Positions 55,767 to 64,000 of a stretch of 64,000 nt of DNA are shown here, one piece after another. The notes beneath the pieces are model-generated. The model searched no databases and was not told the DNA's origin. It saw only the letters and a list, made by a program, of their open reading frames with translations. Each line of letters starts with the position of its first letter. Positions within the stretch are counted from its first letter, which is position 1. A program made the position numbers and the translations under genes. Source of the stretch: Branchiostoma floridae. Its lineage: Eukaryota > Chordata > Leptocardii > Amphioxiformes > Branchiostomatidae. The stretch is taken from assembly GCF_000003815.2 (NCBI RefSeq), contig NC_049989.1, forward strand, positions 13,543,764-13,607,763, read 5' to 3'.

Positions 55767-56394
55767 ATGTGAAGAGCGGCCTAAAATGGAATAGACCGTT
55801 CCTACACGGCCGAAGGAATTCTACTCTACTCTTAAGTTGTCGGTTGAAACAATAGTAGGACTTGAACAGGATACAGAAGCGCTGTCTTGCGGACGAAATT
55901 ATTATTGCCTTGGGCCATTATTCCCGGCAGACAGATTTTGACTCCTTATCTGTTTGGTCAATTTCATAATGTCTTTAGCATTCTCATTGGTTGACCGATT
56001 GTAGCGTATCAACTTAACACCTACGGTACATTTTACACTCTCTAATATCAAATATGTCTGTCATTGGCTAGCTTTGCCCAATCATATTAATGATAGTCTC
56101 CGCGTTAGCCAACCAACTTCAAATGTCCTTTTTCTGCATTTTGATTTCTGATCAGTAGGGGTCGCTGTGTCCTGAAAAAAGGTCCTGTGAGGTGTAACTT
56201 TCTTGTAATTTGCTTTTTTAAGTTTCACAGATGGTGAAGCTAGATATCAGAGTCGCGCTTATTGGGGAGAGGCTAATGTTAGCTAACCGCGTTGACTGCG
56301 GTAGATGTTCCCTGCTTACTGTCTCAATGGCTAGGTGTATGAAGTGATCATGATTCCTGCGTCGAGTCATATTCTACATTAGTCAAATACACCA

Positions 56395-57175
56395 ATCTGT
56401 CCGTGGTGCTGAACACCATCCAAATACAGGCAAGCGAACTTGTCAGCGGCACTTAACACCTTAGGACAGGTATATAAGGCAAACACACATATCCTTGGTG
56501 ATTAACACCATCCGGACACATTTGAACAAACTTGCCCTGGCCCTGACCACCATACAGCCATATAAGCAAACATATCTGTCCTTGGTACTGAACACCATAC
56601 AGCCATTAGAAACACACCTGTCCTTGGTGCTGAACACAATCCGAACACAGGTAAAGAAACTCGTTCCTAGCGCTGAACACCATACACCAATAAACGAACA
56701 TACCTGTCCTCGGTGCTGAACACCATACAGCCATAAGCGAACATACCTGTCCTTGGTGCTGAACACCATACAGCCATAAGCGAACATACCTGTCCTTGGT
56801 GCTGAACACCATACAGCCATAAGCGAACATACCTGTTCTTGGTACTAAACACCGGTACAGCCATAAGCGAACATACCTGTCCTTTGTGCTGAACACCACA
56901 CAGCCATAAGCCATAAGCGAACATACCTGTCCTTGGTGCTGAACACCATCCGAACACAGGTAAAGAAACTCGTTCCTAGCGCTGAACACCATACACCCAT
57001 AAACGAACATACCTGTCCTCGGTGCTGAACACCATACACCAATGAGGGAACATACCTGTCCTTGGTGCTGAACACCATCCGAACACAGGTAAAGAAATAT
57101 TAACTCGTTCCTAGCGCTGAACACCATACACCAATAAGAGAACATACCTGTCCTTGGTGCTGAACATGCACACAT
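56395..57175 (+). repeat. 43-bp minisatellite array
   Basis: Unit: GAACATACCTGTCCTTGGTG, CTGAACACCATACAGCCATA, AGC. About 17 units, well conserved in the centre (56700-56900) and degenerate at the left. Larger blocks with an ACACAGGTAAAGAAACTCGT insert recur three times, giving a higher-order pattern. The apparent minus-strand frames of up to 189 codons come from the repeat. Confidence 0.9.
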
Positions 57176-57339
57176 GTCCCAGTACAGTGCACAAACATTT
57201 TCCCCACTTTGTACTATAACAGTGAATTAAGAATGTGGTATCTTACTATATCTACAATAACAAGCGGTACACCTATACGGTTTGTACGGTTACAGCTTTG
57301 TTAATTGTCTTTGACTTGTTACTAGTGATCACCCTCTTG

Positions 57340-57445
57340 AAGCTGAGAGCGGACGATAAAGGGCATTACCAGTGTGCGAAAGAATATCTAAATACGTCTA
57401 AAGTGGTGGAAGACGAAACACATTTCATTTCTAAGTGTTAATTTA
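57340..57445 (+). mobile_element. LINE C-terminal remnant (tentative)
   Basis: LKLRADDKGHYQC...VVEDETHFISKC resembles the VEDExHF..xC block of LINE C-termini seen intact at 14444-14902. Only about 30 codons, then a stop. Confidence 0.35.
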
Positions 57446-57702
57446 ACCACGACGAAAGAACCACGTTGTTAAAAGAACTCACTTCGACCGACCCCAAATT
57501 TCCCAATCATGGAGGAACAGAAAGTCGGTGAAGTCACTTCTCACTCAGAAATAAAAAAGAGATGGACTCACTTTTTTGCGTAAAATTGAATCATTTTTGT
57601 TAAAAAAAATCAATATGTGGCTTTGTTAAACAGTTTGTCTCAACAATATACTGCCGCGAGTGTCAAAATTGCGTAAATGGCTCAAATTACACAACACCTG
57701 TA

Positions 57703-57710
57703 TGACGTCA
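57703..57710. promoter_or_regulatory. CRE-type site TGACGTCA (distal)
   Basis: Perfect palindromic CREB/ATF consensus, about 155 bp before the start codon at 57865. Confidence 0.5.
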
Positions 57711-57758
57711 GGCGAAGTTGGAGATCACCGTTGTTCTCCGTTCTATTCCTGTCAATCA

Positions 57759-57766
57759 TGACGTCA
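57759..57766. promoter_or_regulatory. CRE-type site TGACGTCA (proximal)
   Basis: Second perfect site, 56 bp from the first and about 99 bp before the start codon. Two full sites this close are unlikely by chance. Confidence 0.55.
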
Positions 57767-57864
57767 TAACGTTCCATTGTTTACCGTTCGAACAGTACTG
57801 CTTAGTAACATACTAATCAGTATTCCATAGCTAGCCAGACTATACGTTCTAGCAGAGCTTGAAT

Positions 57865-60800
57865 ATGGATTGTATTAGGAAGATTAAAGGTGCATCTAGG
57901 GATAGTAAATCAACCCCAGTGTGTGTGAAAACAGGTAAGGAGTAGTGGAAGACTTTGATCTTAACATAACGGGGTTTTCAGACCGCTACGTTGACATTTG
58001 ACACGCCGAAGTTCGTACTTGTGGGCATGGACTCCATGTGTTACAGCCTTTACTAGTTGACAACCTGAATGGCCCATGTTTTTAATGATGCCAGCATAAA
58101 TTAGGAAGATTTGCGGGATGTCCTATTTAAAAAGGCATCTCACCGGACACAGTTCACATTGTTGGTTCGGGTACTGGGAACAAAACGAAGTGAAAAGCAA
58201 ACACCAATACATTCAATACTCGAAGCTGCTGACAATCCTAACGCGCGTATCTCACTGAACCTGCGGTACGTTTGCGGCGCCGCTGCGGCCGAGCGGTTTG
58301 ACAGAGCGCTCAAGGAATTTCATTGATAAAAACAAATCTTTTTACGTGTGGTACGATGGGTTTTAAGTCATATCTGTACGTTCTGTATGATCTTCCCATT
58401 ATAAAGTCAAGCTAGGGTAACGCAAAGTCAATATAAAACGCAGCAATACCACCAACGTACCGCAGCGTCAGTGAGATACTAGTACCCCTTAAGTTGTCAA
58501 CGAACCCTTGAAGGTCTCACAAATAAAACATTAATATATTGTGTTTTCGCTTAGACAAAAAAGATTCAAAAGTTCCAGAAAACATCTCAGTCTGCAATGA
58601 GTGAAAAAAAGTTCTCATCAGTTTATAAGATATGACGGATGACGTTCTCGTTGTTGTTTGTTCATTCTTTCAATAGTCGCTAGATGTCCCTTTTTTAGTG
58701 TACAGTGTAGATGCGTATACAGTGGTGTTCAAACTGCCAAGATAAAAGTAACCTTTTTCATCATATTCTTAACTTGTCCTTATGAAGTAGCCGATGTACT
58801 TGATAGTCAGTTTGAAATTTGGTTTTGTGTACGGTTTATTTTGTTTTGCCCCCCCGCCCCTCCGCGCTACCATTCTAGAACATACCTAATAGACTAACAG
58901 CTTTACTATCTTTTACCTGTTAAGAAGGTTGTGTTTTCGGCACCGTTTCCTCTTGTGTTTGCCTGTAGAAAACATAGCGCGAGAAGCTGTGGATAGATCT
59001 TATGATATTTGATAGGAGTAAGGGTAAGAAAAAAACGAAGGCCGAGTTCAACAATGGACTTTCTATGGTACTGCAGGGGAACTTCCGGTTTCTTGACATA
59101 CTATAGTCATCATGTTTGAATGGTGTATGGGACAGCCGTGAAGTGATGTTGGTTTCGGCCAGAATTACTCGAGAAGGACTTGACGAATCATGTAAATGAA
59201 CATCTGATCTTTTGCATAATCAATAATAAGACTATCAGTCCACAATTGTAATGAAATGATTTCATTCTTGCGGCATTAGGAAGTTCAGTAAAGGTGAACA
59301 TTAATAATAATTAATTATGCAAATCAGAGTCTAATTTACATAAGTTATGCGGGTATAGTTGTAGGCGGAGGAGGTAAGTTAAAAACCTCCTCTTAAACTA
59401 CGTCACAAGTAAAGTCTCCAAGCAGAAGTTCGGATCTGTCTGTTTTTTTACGTGTCTTTAGCCGTCTATGCTGGGCTTCAGCTTGAAGAGTACATAACAT
59501 GGACATTTTATGTCTCTCATTAGATGAATTCATGACAGTTGCCGACATGAGGCAGGAGTTCCTTAAGATGCGCAGTACCAACAGCCATCTCAAGGATTGC
59601 GTCCGTGTGTTGGTGAGTAATGATCTATACAAACGTTTTTGATATGCTCCATTTATGGGGGTAGTCACGCGTGTGCGTACTTTCATTTCCGTATAACTTG
59701 CGTATAGACACAATTTTAGCTCAGACAAACTTTGAGGCCAACAAAGTATAGTATTTTCGGTTATAATGGTGGGTCTTCCCTGCAAATGTTACCTAAACTA
59801 AACCAATAAAATGTCAATACCCAAATAAGGACCTGTATGTATGCATTCGTGTTACTGATCTCTATCTACTCTTTTCCTACGATGCCCATGATCATTTAAG
59901 TTCCTTTAAGGGGAGTGAAAATCTAGCTGTTCACTGCACGTCTAATTTAGCTATTTCTAGTAATGATTTTGGGATGTTCAATTCCTTTGTGTACAAGCTC
60001 TGTCAGAAGTTAAACTGTGACATGTTTTCCTTATGATAACTTATTCGAGCTCGAGTACAGTTTACACGTAGTACTTTTGAAATATTGGTACGGAATACGT
60101 CTTTCCAAAGTTCGTGTGAGGTCTGAAGAAGCTCTGTGCGCTGCTTTTAATCTTATTGAGTAGTAGACTGTGTCGTTATCAACGTTGAAGGTTGATTTGA
60201 AACTACAACTTCTATCAGAAATTCTACTTTTACCTCGGGTAAAGTAAGGAAATACCGAAAAAGGGGAAAATAAAAATAAAAGGAGATTAAAATAGATAAC
60301 CAGATTGGATTACTGTAGTTCCTCGCATTTGTTTCTTGTCAATCTTTAATAAAGTCTATCTCCTCCACAGCACGAGAATAGTGCGAAAATGAAGCAGGAG
60401 GCTCATCATCAGCAGATGGTAAGTGGAGTTAGTTCCTGACAAACGTGTTATACATCAGCACAGTTACAAACGTGTTATACATCAGCACAGTTACAAACAT
60501 GTTATACATCAGCACAGTTACAAACATGTTATACATCAGCACAGTTACAAACGTGTTATACATCAGCACAGTTACAAACATGTTATACATCAGCACAGTT
60601 ACAAACATGTTATGCATCAGCACAGTTACAAACATGTTATACATCAGCACAGTTACAAACATGTTATATATCAGCACAGTTACAAACATGTTATGCATCA
60701 GCACAGTTACAAACATGTTATGCATCAGCACAGTTACAAACATGTTATACATCAGCACAGTTACAAACATGTTATACATCAGCACAGTTACAAACATGTT

Positions 60801-62286
60801 ATACATCAGCACAGTTACAAACATGTTATGCATCAGCACAGTTACAAACATGTTATACATCAGCACAGTTACAAACATGTTATACATCAGCACAGTTACA
60901 AACATGTTATACATCAGCACAGTTACAAACATGTTATGCATCAGCACAGTTACAAACGTGTTATACATCAGCACAGTTACAAACATGTTATACATCAGCA
61001 CAGTTACAAACATGTTATGCATCAGCACAGTTACAAACGTGTTATACATCAGCACAGTTACAAACATGTTATACATCAGCACAGTTACAAACGTGTTATA
61101 CATCAGCACAGTTACAAACGTGTTATACATCAGCACAGTTACAAACATGTTATACATCAGCACAGTTACAAACATGTTATACATCAGCGCAGTTACAAAC
61201 GTATCATACATCAGCACAGTTACAAACATGTTATACATCAGCACAGTTACAAACATGTTATACATCAGCACAGTTACAAACATGTTATACATCAGCACAG
61301 TTACAAACGTGTTATACATCAGCACAGTTACAAACATGTTATACATCAGCACAGTTACAAACATGTTATACATCAGCACAGTTACAAACGTGTTATACAT
61401 CAGCACAGTTACAAGACACGTCATTCCAACACACATACACACTATTGAAACACAGGCCACAGCAAGTAAATATTATGGATAATCCTCTACAGACTCAAAA
61501 TTTAATGAGAGAGGACGAAAAAACAAGATCGGTAAACAAATTCAAGAATTTTCATAATAGACACGTAACAATAACATTGTAACGTTAACAAGATTTGGAG
61601 CGACCAAGCATTGTATCACATCCAACAAGTCTATTATATATTTCTTTATTAAAGAGGTGCACAAAGTGACAATAGTGTGGTAGATTGGTTACCGTATTAG
61701 TCCGACTTTTACCACTAGTTTCACTATACGGCAATGGCTAATGTTCCTCACTCGTGTCATTTCTACAAGTATAATCAAGGCTACTACATGTACACGATAT
61801 TTTCCCATAAAGTCATCCGCCGTACGCCACACAACACAACACATAACGTAAATATGATATCATAGTACCAGAAACTTTTGAGTATCAAAATGTACAACGA
61901 TCCAAGTGTTTTAAAATTTTATCTGTATCCGGAATGTTCATTTAGAATATTCAAAAATATGCAATATTAACGGCTAGATCACATTGTACCAGGTAATATG
62001 TATACTCGTTATATGCTTAACATAGTATGAATATGTGCTGTTTTTTTTTTCATGAAAAGATTATCAGTTCCCTCAAGAGCCTACATGAGGAGATAGTAAC
62101 GAAGAAGGAGGAGGTAAGTAGCATTGTGTTATAACGTTATAGTATGAAATCGTAGTCACGATTATACAGGTAACACTCCTTTCCTATGCAACTTTGAACG
62201 TGACCAAGTACGTGTATTTGATACCTTCAGGTAATAATTGTGTGACTGCCTCTCTTTCTCTTTCTCTCTCTCTCTCTGTGTTTTTC

Positions 62287-62335
<49 letters not shown>

Positions 62336-63477
62336 ATAAGACTATTGTTGTTGTCAGCATAACTTTAGAACCACTGAAAAGATTATAATGATATTTTGTA
62401 TATGGATAGGTGTTGGGAAGACAGAGGTCACGGTCAAGTTTGACCACCTGGTGCGTGTCTTGGGTACTGCAGCAGAACGTCCGTTTTCTGTATCTGTCGT
62501 TCTGGACATGCTATTGTCTTAGATTTGGGTCCCCTACCAGCTTACTGTGACGTTTTTGTAAGAATACATCAAGGGGGATAACTAAGCAAAGAAACTTCGT
62601 TAACGAATTCTCTTGATGTTTCCTTATTTTCCAGGAAGCTAGAGAGATGGAAATTAAGGCTACAGCTTGCAGTGTCGTGCAGAAGGTGATGACACAGGTG
62701 AGTACCAATCTGGATATTCGCATCTAAATAAGTTATAATGCATAAATATTGTTTGACAGATCAGTCAACGGTTATCAGAGGCCGCGCCGCGTGCCTGTGA
62801 AGCTGGTGTGTTATGCCGGCTATATAGATACAGATACAGATACAGACACAGATTTTTATTTTATTTTTGGTCAGCGATCGCCGTCTAGTGAAAATGGGTA
62901 TTTATACACCTGTCACATATGGCGAAAATCGATCGGACAACGATTCTGCGGCAATCGCCCAAGCCTCGCTTATAATAATAACTTTATTGCGCAACAATTG
63001 TACAAGGTAGAAAGTATGGCTTATATGTGATTTTTAGGGGGAAAATACTCGAAACCCTCTGTCGATCTTAGATGTTGCCGATCTTACATCGATACGCCCG
63101 AAGATCGTGGATAATGTGACAGGGATATTACTGACATTCATGTTACACAAGGGCCATCTTATGATCTTTAGTAGCACAAAATAAAAGTTGATTTGTGAGA
63201 AAAAAAGAACGTACAATAGCAATTATACTTGTGGTGTATTAGAAGCACATAGCACTTGGAAATGTAGGATAGCTAAGGACAGATACATTTATCAACAGTG
63301 ATGAAAAACGAGTTTTAGAAAACAGCAAACAACGTTAACGTACGTTGTCCTGACAATTAACACTATCATTCGTTGACCAATCGTAGTATCGTTGAATGTT
63401 CACAGGCGCTCACCAAATTGGTAGCGGAGAAAGATGACGAAGCAGCTGTGAAGGAGGCCATGTTAAGCCAAACGAAG
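57865..63477 (+). CDS. Coiled-coil protein of small exons, 5' part (unrecognised)
   Basis: Exons 57865-57934 (ACAG|GTAAGG), 59524-59612 (GTTG|GTGAGT), 60371-60418 (GATG|GTAAGT), 62060-62113 (GGAG|GTAAGT), 62635-62697 (ACAG|GTGAGT) and 63406-63477 (GAAG|GTAGGC). The first junction is phase 1; all later ones are phase 0, with sizes 48, 54, 63 and 72. The reading frame stays open through all six (132 residues so far) and continues past the window. After a basic start (MDCIRKIKGASRDSK) the sequence is helical and charged with heptad-like spacing (MRQEFLKMRSTNSHLKD, SSLKSLHEEIVTKKEE, EAREMEIKATAC, LTKLVAEKDDEAAVKEAM), so a coiled coil is predicted. I do not recognise the family. It is head-to-head with the CARD/NB-ARC gene, 3.3 kb between start codons. 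The exon calls rest on splice sites and phase; each exon alone is short. Confidence 0.65.
58247..58481. repeat. Imperfect inverted repeat in intron 1
   Basis: GTATCTCACTGAACCTGCGG + TACGTT (58247) pairs with AACGTACCGCAGCGTCAGTG + AGATAC (58455). May be a decayed foldback element. Explains the chance frame at 58111-58326. Confidence 0.5.
60439..61414 (+). repeat. 27-bp minisatellite, about 36 units
   Basis: Unit ACAAACATGTTATACATCAG, CACAGTT. It begins 20 bp after an exon donor of the coiled-coil gene. Variation is almost limited to two positions (ACATG/ACGTG and ATACATC/ATGCATC). 27 is a multiple of 3 and the unit lacks stops in several frames, so frames of about 341-345 codons appear on both strands; these are not taken as genes. 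Confidence 0.95.
62250..62334 (+). repeat. (TC)n microsatellite
   Basis: Long TC run with a few G or T interruptions, in an intron. Confidence 0.95.
62799..62850 (+). repeat. GAAGCTGGTGTGTTATGCC repeat with ACAGATACAGATAC tail (copy 2)
   Basis: Same order of head motif, GGCTATA and GATACA run as 31890-31950. Confidence 0.65.
62965..63025 (-). mobile_element. LINE 3' tail fragment (tentative)
   Basis: TAATAATAACTTTATTGCGC read on the minus strand is a GCAATAAAGTTATTATTA tail like those at 14350 and 20145. Confidence 0.35.
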
Positions 63478-63499
63478 GTAGGCTAAAACAATACCATTG

Positions 63500-63790
63500 G
63501 CTAAAAAAGAAGACCTGTTTTTAAAGATTTTTTGTATTGCCTTGTGGCGTAACGCACAAGTTTTTTTAACGGGATGGGACCCTACTCTTTTCGATAAGTC
63601 TGGTGGGTTCTTTTCCGTATACATGCTCGGAGTTTTACTTCCCTCAAACACGGGACCTCCATATAATGTCCATTCAAGCACTAGTAACGTTCCCTAAGGG
63701 CACACCGGAGCATGTCAGGGTGCTCGAACCCAGGAGGTCCGAGCTGTGAGCTACACATACTACCGTTACGCTACGTGATGCCGATATGCG
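63500..63790 (-). mobile_element. tRNA-headed SINE sharing its body core with the 5S-headed SINE
   Basis: On the minus strand: A-box-like TAGCGTAACGGTAGTATG, box B GGGTTCGAGCACCC, then a body with GGAGGTCCCGTGTTTGAGGG. The last motif is the same core as in the 5S-headed SINE (15436-15470) and the copies at 1-45 and 33811. The tail carries a CTTGTGCGTTACGCCACAAG palindrome. Confidence 0.7.
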
Positions 63791-64000
63791 CAGCTGTGAG
63801 CTACACATACTGCCATTACGCTACGTGATGCCGATATGCGCAGCTGTGAGCTACACATACTACCGTTACGCTACGTGATGCCGATATGCGCAGCTGTGAG
63901 CTACACATACTGCCATTACGCTACGTGATGCCGATGTGCGCAGCTGTGAGCTACACATACTGCCGTTACGCTACGTGATGCCGATATGCGCAGCTGTGAG
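63741..64000 (-). repeat. 50-bp tandem array of the SINE's A-box region, running off the window
   Basis: AGCTGTGAGCTACACATACT recurs at 63742, 63792, 63842, 63892, 63942 and 63992, an exact 50-bp period. Each unit contains the inverse of the A-box motif (TACCGTTACGCTACGTGATG or the TGCCATTACG variant). The units alternate between two variants, suggesting a 100-bp higher-order unit. Confidence 0.9.

Noticed and set aside
56461-57175. Minus-strand frames of up to 189 codons rich in MVFSTKDRY
   Set aside because: Translation of the 43-bp minisatellite; the period is not a multiple of 3 and the motif only cycles through frames.
58111-58326. Exon candidate between the first two exons of the coiled-coil gene
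   Set aside because: Overlaps an inverted repeat, has no good acceptor, and the flanking exons already join in phase without it.
59393-59785. 130-codon minus-strand frame
   Set aside because: Antisense to the second coiled-coil exon and its flanks; no domain.
60423-61482. Open frames of 341-345 codons on both strands
   Set aside because: Produced by the 27-bp minisatellite; the peptide is a 9-residue repeat in every frame and the region is an intron of the coiled-coil gene.

Overview
The window looks like chordate nuclear DNA, most likely an amphioxus (Branchiostoma-type) scaffold. Genes are split by GT-AG introns. The DNA is crowded with short inverted-repeat transposons, SINEs, LINE fragments and minisatellites. 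The gene content is the kind of death-fold and LRR repertoire known to be expanded in amphioxus. Four runs of N mark assembly gaps. The species assignment is inference; no database search was possible.

Layout. (1) 913-11173 (+): 3' part of a TBC1D10/EPI64-type Rab GAP gene with a very lysine-rich C-terminal exon. One intron carries 11 extra tandem copies of an exon/donor segment and a truncated non-LTR retrotransposon. (2) 13984-15209 (-): a small two-exon basic protein gene with a LINE tail in its intron; a 5S-rRNA-headed SINE lies just upstream. (3) 16842-19379 (+): a three-exon gene for a 684-residue protein with two death effector domains, an alpha/beta middle region, a coiled coil and a partial NHL propeller. 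(4) 24795-27866 (+): a four-exon gene for an unrecognised 235-residue protein whose 5'UTR and first codons resemble those of gene 3. (5) 32896-34341 (+): the last two exons of an R-SNARE-like tail-anchored protein. (6) 40560-46525 (+): a three-exon LRR/Ig-like single-pass receptor gene with a TATA box; its promoter region is duplicated about 2 kb upstream and its 3' end about 0.9 kb downstream. (7) 54565-49079 (-): a three-exon CARD/NB-ARC gene, 1235 residues. (8) 57865 to beyond 63477 (+): the 5' part of a coiled-coil gene built of small exons, head-to-head with gene 7 and preceded by two perfect TGACGTCA sites.

How it fits together. Genes 3, 6 and 7 have architectures expected of innate immune or cell-death signalling: a DED adaptor with a propeller, a surface LRR receptor with cytoplasmic tyrosines, and a CARD-NTPase. 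Gene 8 could be a partner scaffold of gene 7, but only its position suggests this. The splice models of genes 2, 3, 4, 6, 7 and 8 were built by hand. All donor/acceptor phases agree, and the complete ones sum to exact multiples of three.

The remaining sequence is mostly repeats: foldback or TIR elements of at least eight families, a 2-kb near-identical interspersed repeat present twice, 27-, 43-, 50- and 104-bp tandem arrays, and several local direct duplications.
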